Origin: DASRAP01 sp964503275 | Lineage (GTDB): Bacteria; Gemmatimonadota; Gemmatimonadetes; Gemmatimonadales; Gemmatimonadaceae | NCBI GenBank assembly: GCA_964503275.1 | Contig: CAZCZO010000001.1 | Span: forward strand, 174,113 to 238,112 | Reading direction: 5' to 3' | DNA: 64,000 nt | Shown here: positions 52,173 to 60,709 of the stretch, one piece after another | Layout of the letters: each line of letters starts with the position of its first letter | Position numbering within the stretch: position 1 is the stretch's first letter | Notes under the pieces: model-generated | Databases searched by the model: none | Told to the model about the DNA's origin: nothing | What the model saw: only the letters and a program-made list of their open reading frames with translations | Translations under genes and position numbers: made by a program

Positions 52173-52612
52173 GCGACGACTTCGCAGAGTTGTTGCGGGA
52201 ATTGGTGGGCGCCGACGTGCGGTTCTTGATCGTGGGTGCGCATGCGCTTGCCGCGCACGGGGTCCCCCGCGTCACGGGGGATCTGGATGTCTGGGTCGAT
52301 CCGACCGATGCCAACGCTGCCCGCGTGTCGATGGCGCTCGCTCGTTTCGGTGCCCCGCTGCATGCACTGGGCCTGACCCCAGGGGATTTCACGCAGCACG
52401 ATCAAGTCATCCAGATCGGACTGCCGCCGTACCGTGTGGATGTGCTCACCAGCATCAGTGGCGTCGCATTTGCCGACGCGTGGGAGGATCGACTGACGGG
52501 AACGCTCTTCGGTGTCGAGGCGCCGTTCCTCGGCAGGAACAGCTTCATTCAGAACAAGCGAGCGAGCGGGCGCCCCAAGGATCTCGAGGATCTGCGCAGT
52601 CTGGGCGTCTGA
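52169..52612 (+). CDS. MNT-type nucleotidyltransferase
   Basis: The 147-residue protein has FLIVGAHALAAHGVPRVTGD with the metal pair DLD at 38-40, YRVDVLTSI as the third-acid strand and IQNKRASGRPKDLEDLRSLG at the end, as in the two others in the window. The GTG start overlaps the stop of the small partner gene. The function may be protein or tRNA nucleotidylation within a toxin-antitoxin-like pair, or a simple salvage role; sequence cannot decide. Confidence 0.75.
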   Translation: MSDDFAELLRELVGADVRFLIVGAHALAAHGVPRVTGDLDVWVDPTDANAARVSMALARFGAPLHALGLTPGDFTQHDQVIQIGLPPYRVDVLTSISGVAFADAWEDRLTGTLFGVEAPFLGRNSFIQNKRASGRPKDLEDLRSLGV

Positions 52613-52619
52613 CGCGGCA

Positions 52620-52658
52620 CACAGCCCCGGCCAGCGCATCGCGCCGACCGGGGCTGTG
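52620..52658. terminator. bidirectional hairpin terminator
   Basis: CACAGCCCCGG (52620-52630) and CCGGGGCTGTG (52648-52658) form a perfect 11-bp stem between the convergent nucleotidyltransferase and M14 genes. Confidence 0.7.
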
Positions 52659-52675
52659 GACCTCCGACGGGGGGC

Positions 52676-54418
52676 TCAGCGCGTCGACTTGCTCGCCGTC
52701 CCGCCCTTCTGACTGACCGCGGTCACCGTGTAGGTCGCTCCACCCTGCACGATCCAGCGCACCCGCACGCTGCTGCCCCCCGCGATGTTCGGCACGCGGA
52801 TGGTCGCTGGCTCCTGCACCTGCTCGGAGGCCTGGTCCAACAGCGCATTCGTCACCGTGAAGCCCGCCACCACGGTGCCGCCCGTGAGGGTGATGAGATT
52901 GGGCGGCGAGATGCGGTTCTCGAGATCCTGCTGCGTGTGCGTCGGGATGAGCTTGGGATTGCTCACGATCGCATCGACCTGCGTGAGGCCGTTGCCCAGC
53001 GCTTTGGTGATGATGGTATCGATCTGCACCAACGGCATCTGCCCCGCGTGCCAGGTCGCGAAGGCCATGTTGCGGTGCGCCTCGGTCTGGATCATGAAGC
53101 CGGGCTCGACGCGCCCGAAGTTCTTCTTGCGCCCGCCGATCTGGATCTTGCCGTACTGCGGATGGTCGAAGTCCTTCCAGGGCACCGTGGCCTCACCCAA
53201 GAGCAACAGCTGATTGAACTCCTCGTTCTCGTCCACGTAGCGCCCGCTGCGCGGCTCGGCCTCGAAATACTTGCGGCTGGTCCACAGCTCGTTGCTGAAG
53301 GTGATCACCCCGCGCGCGCCGTAGAACCAGTCCAGCTCGCCGCCCCACACCGTGTACAGGTCCTTCCACACGATGAGGTAGCGATACCCGGGCAGGATGC
53401 GCTCGCCGGTGCGACCGAGTTCGTCGAACACGCGCACGTCGGCCGGCCGGTACTCGTCCTGTGGCACGCCCGGCCCGCGCAGGATCATCCCGCCGTTGTT
53501 ATGGAAGCTCTGCGCACTGGCGATGTTGGGATGCGCCAGCACGAACTTCATCACGTTGCGGGTCTCCACCAGCGAGCCCGGGTACCAGTCGGCGCCGCCC
53601 TGCACGTTCTGCGCGGCCCAGCGCCACGGCCAGTTGCGGTTGGGGTCGTAGCCCCCTTCGCCATCCTCGCCCACGGCACCGTCGCCGTCCTGATCGAAGC
53701 CCTCGCTGCCGAGGATCTCCCACTCACCCTGTTGTCCCGGCGCGGCCGGCACCATGATGTGCGGGTAGTCGGGATGCGAGACGAAGCGACCCAAGGGATT
53801 GCGGCGGCGCATCTGCGTGATATGGCCATCACCGTTGAGGTCGACGCTGCCGTCCTCATCGACCAGCCCGTCGCCGTCGTTGTCGCGTGGCGCGAGCCCG
53901 GTGCGCGGCGACGACGCGGTGTTGCCCTTCTTGAGGTAGTGCTCGCGCGCGTCGGGGTTGATCGTCGGCACGATATAGAACGTGCGCTCCTTGAGCAGCG
54001 AGTCCACGCGCGGCACCCGCCCCTTCATCTCGGCGAGGTACCAGGCCACGTACAGCGCGAACTCCGCGCCCTGGATCTCGTTCGAGTGGATGTTGCCGTC
54101 GATGTAATAGGCGGGCTTCTTGTCCGCATCACCGACCGAGAAGTCGGACACGGTGATCACCTGCATGTCGCGCCCTTCGGTGCTCTTGCCGATGCTCGCC
54201 ACCCGCACATGGGTCGGGTGCGCCTCGGCGAGTCGCTTGCCGATGGCATCGAGCGTGGCCACGTCGAACCAGCGGTCCCACGAGACCTCGACCTTGGGGG
54301 CCGACGGGGTGCCGAGGCCTTCGAGCGCGCCGCGGAACTGCGCGGCGGCCGGCGAGGCCACGGTCATGGTCAGCGCGGCCGCAGCCGCGTACGTCGTCAG
54401 ATGTCGCATGGGGGTCAC
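52676..54418 (-). CDS. secreted M14 zinc carboxypeptidase
   Basis: The 580-residue protein has a signal peptide (ALTMTVASPAAAQ) and an M14 domain with GNIHSNEIQGAE (His111, Glu114), DPNRNWPW (the substrate-binding Arg) and AQSFHNNGG (third zinc ligand). Two EF-hand-like calcium loops (DNDGDGLVDEDG and DLNGDGHITQ) interrupt the domain at about 190-215. It should trim C-terminal residues of peptides in the periplasm or outside. The GTG at 54418 overlaps the stop of the second M14 gene. The C-terminal domain (GGTVVAGFTVTNALLDQ) is a beta-sandwich. Confidence 0.88.
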   Translation of the reverse strand: MTPMRHLTTYAAAAALTMTVASPAAAQFRGALEGLGTPSAPKVEVSWDRWFDVATLDAIGKRLAEAHPTHVRVASIGKSTEGRDMQVITVSDFSVGDADKKPAYYIDGNIHSNEIQGAEFALYVAWYLAEMKGRVPRVDSLLKERTFYIVPTINPDAREHYLKKGNTASSPRTGLAPRDNDGDGLVDEDGSVDLNGDGHITQMRRRNPLGRFVSHPDYPHIMVPAAPGQQGEWEILGSEGFDQDGDGAVGEDGEGGYDPNRNWPWRWAAQNVQGGADWYPGSLVETRNVMKFVLAHPNIASAQSFHNNGGMILRGPGVPQDEYRPADVRVFDELGRTGERILPGYRYLIVWKDLYTVWGGELDWFYGARGVITFSNELWTSRKYFEAEPRSGRYVDENEEFNQLLLLGEATVPWKDFDHPQYGKIQIGGRKKNFGRVEPGFMIQTEAHRNMAFATWHAGQMPLVQIDTIITKALGNGLTQVDAIVSNPKLIPTHTQQDLENRISPPNLITLTGGTVVAGFTVTNALLDQASEQVQEPATIRVPNIAGGSSVRVRWIVQGGATYTVTAVSQKGGTASKSTR

Positions 54419-56115
54419 CGCGAGCGGAGCGTGATCGTTTCGCTGACCGAGCCCGCCATCGGGGTCTCAGCCTTCAGGGTCACCGTCGAGCCCGGGGCAC
54501 CCACGACGAGCCACGAGAGCTCGGTGGCGCCGCCGCTGCCGGCGATCGCATTGATGAGCTGCTGATTGCGGCCCGAGGCGATGGACTGGCCCTCCCCGGT
54601 GATCAGGTCCACCCGCACGCGGCGCGGCCAGCGCACCGCGGCTCCGATGGCGGCATTCGTCGGCAGGTAGCCCGTGTTCGCGACCTGCGCCGTGATGCGG
54701 AACACGCGCTGCTGCACTTGCTCCACACGGATCTCGCGCAGGGCCAACTGCGGCAGCATCCCCACCAGCTCCTTCACGAAGTCGCCATGCTTCTTGGCGA
54801 TCGCATCGAGCTCTGCCGCCGGCGGCATGAGCGTGGCGAACGGCTTGATCCCACCGACCTCGACGGTCTTGCCCGGGAAGTCCGGGTGCTGCACGGCGGT
54901 CCACTCGACGATCTGATCCGGCGCGTTGGCACGCAGCCAGCGATAGGTGTTGCGTTCTTCGGCGAGCGGATCGGGGCTGGGGGCCCGACGCCCGCGGGCG
55001 GTGTCGGCCGGCGCATCGGGGATCCACCACACGCGCGAGCCGAAGGCCTGACGGCCCATATGGAAGTAGGCCCACGACAGCGGGTCGCCATCCAACGCGG
55101 CGCTCACCGGCTGACGCGTGAGGCCGAGCGTCTCGCGATGCCGACGCGCCACCTCGTTCAGCCAAGGTCCGTCCTCCGGCAGCATCGCCGACAGCGGGCC
55201 ACCGGCCGAGGTGCCCTGCGGGCTGCCGCCGATGCCCGGCACGCGGCGAGCCTCCCACGGGCGCATGAGGTTGTCCTGCGGGCCCAGCACGTACACGGCC
55301 ACGATGCCCTGCAGCGTCTGGAACAGGTCGGCGACCGCCTTGGCCTCGTCGGCCTCGAAGGGGTAGTTGCCGCCGCTGCGGAAATGCGTGAAGTCGTTCG
55401 AGAAGTTCTTGTTGATGTCGATGCCCGTCGCGATGTCGGCCGCGATCTGCCCATCGGCGTCGCGGTCGCGCCCCTCGATCATGACGCGGTAGCGCCCGAC
55501 CTCACCGCGGCGTGGGTCCGCGCGGCGCAGCAGGAACGGGTCGACGGCGTCGGGGATCCATTCGCCGCGCGGGTCCGTGATGCGCATCATCGTGACGACG
55601 CCGTCCCCGTTCACATCGCTGGGGCCGTCCTGCGCGCGGAACGTGTCGCCGCCCGTGGCGACCGTCGACTCGTTGCGCGTCCGCTCGTACAGCGGCGTGC
55701 GGAAGAACTGCTCGGCGGCGTCCGGATTGAGGCGCGGCACCACGTACACGGTGCTGCGGTCGAGCATCGCGGTGACCGCCTGGTCCGTCCCGTAGGCGGC
55801 CGCGAGGTCGCGGATGGTCCGCAGGGCCACTTCGCTGCCCACGAGGTGCGGGCCGTGCGCATTCGCGAGGAGGAGCACGGCGGGCCGGGCATCGACGTTG
55901 GCACCGGCGCCGAGCCGGACCAGCGGCACGCTGCGACCACCGGGGGACTTGGCGATCTCGCGCAGCTGCACGACCTGCGACTTGGCGCGGGCGATCGAGT
56001 CGAGGGCGCGGGTGAGCTGTTGATGTGTGGCATAGGGCGCCGTGGTGCGCGCGCCCTGTGCGGCGAGCGCGAGCGGCGCGCAGGCCAGCAGCACCAGTGT
56101 GCGGGGGTGGAACAT
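54415..56115 (-). CDS. M14-like protein, probably without a zinc site
   Basis: The 566-residue exported protein (signal LVLLACAPLALAAQ) has the M14 layout and calcium-type loops (GPSDVNGDGVVTMMRI, RDRDADGQIAADI). The zinc residues are changed: HxxE is HGPH (His87 to His90), the third-ligand region is VYVLGPQDNL without His, and the substrate Arg is Lys (DINKNFSND). It is therefore probably not an active carboxypeptidase, perhaps a binding partner of the active M14 protein encoded next to it. Its ATG overlaps the PepSY gene stop (TGATG), and its stop overlaps the active M14 gene start. Confidence 0.75.
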   Translation of the reverse strand: MFHPRTLVLLACAPLALAAQGARTTAPYATHQQLTRALDSIARAKSQVVQLREIAKSPGGRSVPLVRLGAGANVDARPAVLLLANAHGPHLVGSEVALRTIRDLAAAYGTDQAVTAMLDRSTVYVVPRLNPDAAEQFFRTPLYERTRNESTVATGGDTFRAQDGPSDVNGDGVVTMMRITDPRGEWIPDAVDPFLLRRADPRRGEVGRYRVMIEGRDRDADGQIAADIATGIDINKNFSNDFTHFRSGGNYPFEADEAKAVADLFQTLQGIVAVYVLGPQDNLMRPWEARRVPGIGGSPQGTSAGGPLSAMLPEDGPWLNEVARRHRETLGLTRQPVSAALDGDPLSWAYFHMGRQAFGSRVWWIPDAPADTARGRRAPSPDPLAEERNTYRWLRANAPDQIVEWTAVQHPDFPGKTVEVGGIKPFATLMPPAAELDAIAKKHGDFVKELVGMLPQLALREIRVEQVQQRVFRITAQVANTGYLPTNAAIGAAVRWPRRVRVDLITGEGQSIASGRNQQLINAIAGSGGATELSWLVVGAPGSTVTLKAETPMAGSVSETITLRSR

Positions 56116-56663
56116 CAGCGGGCTGGTGTGGTGGAGTGAGGGGCGATCCCCGCGAGGCGGGCACGCTGGCGCCGCTTCGCGAGGAAGGGAAGGAGGAACA
56201 AGTAGAGTCCCGTGAGCCAGAGCCCAAGGAGGATGATGCCCGCGGGGAGGAACACCCAGAGCTTGGCGGCCGGGAAGAACCACGAGCCGTCGTGCAGCGC
56301 TTCAATGATATCGCTGCGCCGGTAGGCGCTGTGCAGCACGGCACCGCTGCCGAGGTCGATCTGGATCTCGGTGTTGTTGGCGGAGATGAGCTTGACCAGG
56401 CCCTTCTGTGGCCGCATCTCGACGCGGGGGATGTCGTCCCAGCTGCGGACCCCCGCCTCGGGGATGGCCCGCGCGGTGGCCAGGAGCTGCTCGAAGCTGA
56501 CCTGCGGCGCCCCGGCCGTGCCGCGGAACTCCGTCGGCTGCACCCAGGTCAGATTCTTCTTGAGTTGGAGCAGCAGCCCGGTCCCCAGGATCACGATGAC
56601 CGGCAGTGCCGCGATGGCGGCACCCCAATAATGAAGGCGCCGAAAGGCCTTTTGTGCACGCAT
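56115..56663 (-). CDS. PepSY-associated membrane protein
   Basis: The 182-residue protein has an N-terminal helix (LHYWGAAIAALPVIVILGTG), a periplasmic PepSY-like region (SFEQLLATARAIPE, EMRPQKGLVKLISANNTEIQ) and a C-terminal helix pair (WVFLPAGIILLGLWLTGLYL). PepSY proteins often inhibit or assist peptidases, which fits the two M14 genes downstream. The ATG at 56663 follows a TACTAT -10 box by 5 nt. Confidence 0.82.
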   Translation of the reverse strand: MRAQKAFRRLHYWGAAIAALPVIVILGTGLLLQLKKNLTWVQPTEFRGTAGAPQVSFEQLLATARAIPEAGVRSWDDIPRVEMRPQKGLVKLISANNTEIQIDLGSGAVLHSAYRRSDIIEALHDGSWFFPAAKLWVFLPAGIILLGLWLTGLYLFLLPFLAKRRQRARLAGIAPHSTTPAR

Positions 56664-56668
56664 TCTCA

Positions 56669-56674
56669 ATAGTA
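56669..56674 (-). promoter_or_regulatory. -10 element of the PepSY/M14 operon, leaderless type
   Basis: TACTAT on the minus strand ends 5 nt before the ATG at 56663. No clear -35 is seen. Confidence 0.45.
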
Positions 56675-56779
56675 CGCGGGGGGTGGCCGTGTCGCTGAGG
56701 CCGTCGGGGGGCCAAGGAAACCGAATCGGCGAGCGACGGTGACCAAGGCAGTAACCTCCGCACCCTGAGTGAGCCTTCC

Positions 56780-57937
56780 ATGACACGATCCGTTCCGACT
56801 CTCGCCCTCGCGCTGTTCGCGACGCCACTGATGGCGCAGCAGCGCGTCCCGACCCCTCCCACGCCGCCGGCCCCTCCCGCTCCGCCGACCATGGCGTGGA
56901 ACCTGAGTCAGGCCAACCCGAACGCCGCGCGCCTGGGGATCACGCTCGGCGCCGCGAACACCGAGGGGATCCTCGTCGAGGAGATCAGCGCCGGTGGCCC
57001 CGCCGAGAAGGCCGGCCTCAAGGTGGGCGACCGCCTCGTGGCCATCAACGACATCTCGCTGCGCATGGACGCCGCCGACCTCGAGGATCCGGCGCTCGCC
57101 GGCATGATGTCGCGCCGTCTGCAGCGCACCATGGCCGACAAGAAGCCCGGCGATGCCGTGACCCTGCGGGTGCTCTCGGGCGGGTCGCAGCGCACGGTGA
57201 CGCTGAACGCGGTCGCCGAGCGTGACCTCCGCGCTGCCTCGACGTCGTCGTTCCGCGCGCTGCGGCCGATGACCGCGGCGCAGAAGCGCGCGCGCCTGGG
57301 CGTCTCGTTGGGCGGCTCACCGTCCAAGCGCGACACCGCCGGCGTCTTCGTCTCCGGCGTGACGACCGATGGGCCCGCCGAGAAGGCCGGCATCGTCGAG
57401 GGGGACCGCATCGCGCGGGTGAACGGCGTGGATCTGCGCGTGCCGCGCGAGGATGCCGGCGACGCGACGATGTCCCAGGCCCGCGTGGAGCGTCTGCAGC
57501 GGGAGCTCGCCAAACTGTCGCCGGGTGATGTGGTCACCCTCACGGTCGTCTCCGCAGGGCGCTCCCGTGAGCTTCGGGTGACCACAGACTCGACGACGGC
57601 GGGCGCCGCAACGATGTTCTTCCGCGATGGCCAGCTCCTCGAGATGCCGGCGATCCGCGAGCTGCTGCCGCGGCTGCAGGGCGAGGCGATGGACCGTGCC
57701 ACGCGCGTGCGGGTCGAGGAGTCGCTGCAGCGTGCCATGGAGGCGACCGAACGCGCCCGCGAATCGATGGAGCGGATCCGCATCGAGGCCCCGAACGTCC
57801 GTATCCAGGCCCCGAACGTCCGCATCGAAACGCCCGCGCGCGTGCGCGTGAACGAGACGATCCGGACCGTCCCCCGTGTGGTGGAACCGGCGCGCGTGCG
57901 GGTGCTCGAAGGCACCCGCACCCGCATCACCATCTGA
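56780..57937 (+). CDS. exported protein with two PDZ domains
   Basis: The 385-residue protein has a signal peptide and a Pro-rich linker (PTPPTPPAPPAPPT), then two PDZ domains (about 50-145, GGPAEKAGLKVGDRLVAIND; about 170-265, DGPAEKAGIVEGDRIARVNG). The C-terminal part is a charged helix (VEESLQRAMEATERARESME) ending in a repeat APNVRIQAPNVRIE. No protease domain is present. It should act as a periplasmic scaffold or peptide-binding adaptor. Its stop abuts the stop of the M14 gene on the other strand (TGATCA). Confidence 0.85.
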   Translation: MTRSVPTLALALFATPLMAQQRVPTPPTPPAPPAPPTMAWNLSQANPNAARLGITLGAANTEGILVEEISAGGPAEKAGLKVGDRLVAINDISLRMDAADLEDPALAGMMSRRLQRTMADKKPGDAVTLRVLSGGSQRTVTLNAVAERDLRAASTSSFRALRPMTAAQKRARLGVSLGGSPSKRDTAGVFVSGVTTDGPAEKAGIVEGDRIARVNGVDLRVPREDAGDATMSQARVERLQRELAKLSPGDVVTLTVVSAGRSRELRVTTDSTTAGAATMFFRDGQLLEMPAIRELLPRLQGEAMDRATRVRVEESLQRAMEATERARESMERIRIEAPNVRIQAPNVRIETPARVRVNETIRTVPRVVEPARVRVLEGTRTRITI

Positions 57938-60709
57938 TCAGAAGCCCGAGCCCAGCAGGATCGCGTTCAGCAGCAGCTTGTCCATACTGCGCCACCACCC
58001 GCGGAACACGGGGTTGTTGGCGAACAGCACCACGTTGCCGCGCCCGAGCGGCTCCTCGATGACGGCCGCCGTGCCGCGCAGGAGCCGCTCGGTGTTGTCG
58101 GGCCACACGAAGCCCGCGCGGTGCAGGGGACCCGTCGGTGCGAAGACCGCGACGTTCGAGGCGTCCTTCGAGGGCCGCAGGAAGGTGCTGCCGGACATCA
58201 GCAGCGTGAGGCGCTGCGTGTCCAAGCCGAGCGTCAGCCAATGCGTGCGGTCGAGCACGGCGTCGAACAGCGAGCCCGGCAGGTCCACCGGGTCGTCGTT
58301 CGTGGCGCTCGCACTCTTCACGCCCATCGTGCTGTCGGTGGCCAAGGTCGCCGCCGGGGCGGGCTTGTCGGAACTCGTGCTCTCGGCCTGCACGGCACGC
58401 GCGGAAGTGAGCGCGACCGTCTCACGTGCGGCCCAGGCGGCCGCCCCGCCCATCATCACCAGGGTCCCGCCACCCTGCACCCAGCTGCGCAGGCCATCGC
58501 CCTTGCCGAGCCGCGTCGTGAGCGCGCCTGCGGAGGCCGAGGGTACGATGATGACGTTGTAGCGCGACAGGTCGCCTGCGAGCGCGTCGGTGGTGATGGG
58601 TGTGAAGGGGATGCGATAGCGCTGATCCAGCGTCCACCACAGCGCGCCGTACGCGGTGTGATCGACGCCATCACCGCCGACGACGGCGATGCGCGGGGTG
58701 GCCAGCGTCGTGACGGCCGACGACCCGGTGGAGAACTGCCCGGTGATGGGGAAGGCCGTGTTCACGCCCACCACCTCGACGCCGGCCTCCTTGGCCAGCG
58801 CGTCGATGCGCGCGTGGAGCGTGGCTTCGTTGCGGGCCACGCGAACCACATAGGTACCGCGCGGCCACGCCTCGCCGCCGACGTCCAGCGGCTCGGACGA
58901 CACCGACACGCGGAAGTCCTCCAGCAGCAGCGCGGCGGCCAGGCGCGACGCGCCCCAGCGCGCGTTGGAGAAGAGGTACGCCGAGGTCGCTCCCGCCCCA
59001 CGGACCACGCCACCGCCGATCTCGACCGGCAGCGCTTCGCCGAAGGGCGGCGGTGTGGCCGGCAACGTGAGGGGCGTCCGCGCGACCGCGGTGGCCTCTT
59101 CCAGCCAGTAGGCCTCCACGCCGAAGGCCACCGGCAGCGACCAGGCGGTCACATCGTAGAACTCATAGCCCTCACGGACGCCGCGGCTGCCCCGTTCGCG
59201 GTTGCGGGCGAACTTGTCGAGCTGCGCCTTGGCGAACGCGGAGTCGAGCCTGGGGTCGAGTTCCAGCAGCGAGGTCGCGAGCCGGCCCAGCGGCTGCGCG
59301 AGATCCACGACGTAGGCTCCTGGCTCGAAGCGCCGAGCGGTCACGCCGGTGTCCGCATAGCGATGCGCCCGCGCGGCCGAGAACGGCGCGGTCGTGCGAT
59401 GCACCTCGATGCCGTTGCGGAGCAACATCGCGGCCAGCGAGGCCGCGCGCCCGGGGTCGTCGCCGTCGGTGAACACGACGCGCTGCATGGACTGCCGCTG
59501 TCCGGCCGCGATCGCATCGCGACGGAAGGCGGCATAGTCCGCCACGCGCTCGCGGGCGCGGTCGGCGACGGTCATCCAGGTGGCCAAGGCCGCCATATAG
59601 TGCTTGCTCACCCCATCGCGCAGCGAGAGGTAGGTGCCGTCGCTGCGCCGCCGGAGCAGCGCGGGTCCGCCGTCGGTCTCGTAGGTGGTGCCGGCCGCGC
59701 CGGTGAGCGACGGCCAGGTGTCCCAGTAGCCCGGGTAGTACAGGTCGAACACGTCGCGCACGTAATAGGCCCAGCCGTAGCGGTCGAAGGCGTTCGCATT
59801 GCCCTGGCCGATGCGGTCGAGCCACTGCACGATGTTCGCGCCGACGTTGGCGTTCACGGGCCGCGCCGGTGGCGCGAAGTAGAACGGGTCGGTGTAGCCA
59901 TGCAGGTCGGCGTGCACCATCGCGTGCCAGCGGTGGATGGTCCGCACGATGCCCTGCACTTCGCGCTGCGTCGACGCGAACACGTCGCGGTTCATGTCGA
60001 AGCGGTAGTGATTGAAGCGCCCGCTGATCGTCCACGGCTGGCTGCGCTGCTGCTCCATACCCCCGGCTTCGGGCGAACCGACCGCGATCGCGTTGGACCA
60101 CACGGCGAAGCGCTCGTGCCCGTCGGGGTTCGAGCTGGGATTGATGATGACGATGGTGCGATCCAGCGCCGCGAGCGTGGCCGGCTCCTCGGACGCGGCG
60201 AGGTGATACAGCAGCTGCATCGAGGCCTCGAAGCCGGGCACCTCGTCGCCGTGCACCGAGCCCGAGAACATCACCACGGCGGGTGTCCGCGCGACCAGCG
60301 CATCGATCTCGGCGGCCGACCTGCCGCGGGGGTCCGCGATGGCGTCGAGGTCGGCGCGGATCGCGTCGAGGCGCGCGAGGTTCGCCGGCGACGTCACGAG
60401 ATAGGCGCGCATCGTGCGCCGCTCGGCGGTCACCCCCATCTCCTCGACGCGCACCCGGTCGCTGGCCGCCTGGGCGATCGCGAGCAGGACCCGCTCCTGT
60501 GCGTGGTACTGCGTGTGTGCGGTGCCCACCGGGTAGCCGAGCACCGATTCGGGGCGGGGCACGGCGGCGCGATAGGGGCCGCGGTCGTAGAAGCTGAAGG
60601 TGCGGTCGTCCCGGAGGGTGTCGCGGGAGGCCGGATGCGGCGTGGGCAACTGGGCCTGGGCCGTGCCGGCGTGCAGCGCCAGCAGGACGAGCAGTACACG
60701 TGACGACAT
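57938..60709 (-). CDS. large secreted M14 peptidase with GATase-like C-terminal domain
   Basis: The 923-residue protein has a signal peptide (LLVLLALHAGTAQAQ) and an M14 domain with SGSVHGDEVPGFE (His153, Glu156) and MVHADLHGYTDPFYF (third ligand). The C-terminal half includes a glutamine-amidotransferase-like fold (RIAVVGGDGVDHTAYGALWW to GTLVMMGGAAAW), seen in other large M14 proteins of this group. It should act on peptides in the periplasm or outside. The ATG at 60709 overlaps the Kup stop (TGATG). Confidence 0.87.
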   Translation of the reverse strand: MSSRVLLVLLALHAGTAQAQLPTPHPASRDTLRDDRTFSFYDRGPYRAAVPRPESVLGYPVGTAHTQYHAQERVLLAIAQAASDRVRVEEMGVTAERRTMRAYLVTSPANLARLDAIRADLDAIADPRGRSAAEIDALVARTPAVVMFSGSVHGDEVPGFEASMQLLYHLAASEEPATLAALDRTIVIINPSSNPDGHERFAVWSNAIAVGSPEAGGMEQQRSQPWTISGRFNHYRFDMNRDVFASTQREVQGIVRTIHRWHAMVHADLHGYTDPFYFAPPARPVNANVGANIVQWLDRIGQGNANAFDRYGWAYYVRDVFDLYYPGYWDTWPSLTGAAGTTYETDGGPALLRRRSDGTYLSLRDGVSKHYMAALATWMTVADRARERVADYAAFRRDAIAAGQRQSMQRVVFTDGDDPGRAASLAAMLLRNGIEVHRTTAPFSAARAHRYADTGVTARRFEPGAYVVDLAQPLGRLATSLLELDPRLDSAFAKAQLDKFARNRERGSRGVREGYEFYDVTAWSLPVAFGVEAYWLEEATAVARTPLTLPATPPPFGEALPVEIGGGVVRGAGATSAYLFSNARWGASRLAAALLLEDFRVSVSSEPLDVGGEAWPRGTYVVRVARNEATLHARIDALAKEAGVEVVGVNTAFPITGQFSTGSSAVTTLATPRIAVVGGDGVDHTAYGALWWTLDQRYRIPFTPITTDALAGDLSRYNVIIVPSASAGALTTRLGKGDGLRSWVQGGGTLVMMGGAAAWAARETVALTSARAVQAESTSSDKPAPAATLATDSTMGVKSASATNDDPVDLPGSLFDAVLDRTHWLTLGLDTQRLTLLMSGSTFLRPSKDASNVAVFAPTGPLHRAGFVWPDNTERLLRGTAAVIEEPLGRGNVVLFANNPVFRGWWRSMDKLLLNAILLGSGF

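Noticed and set aside
57771..57845. Short tandem repeat that might be a CRISPR-like or minisatellite array
   Set aside because: It encodes the repeat APNVRI twice within the PDZ protein tail; only two units, no spacers.
58121..60703. 860-codon open frame antisense to the large M14 gene
   Set aside because: Arg/His/Gly-rich without any domain; the minus-strand gene has full M14 motifs.
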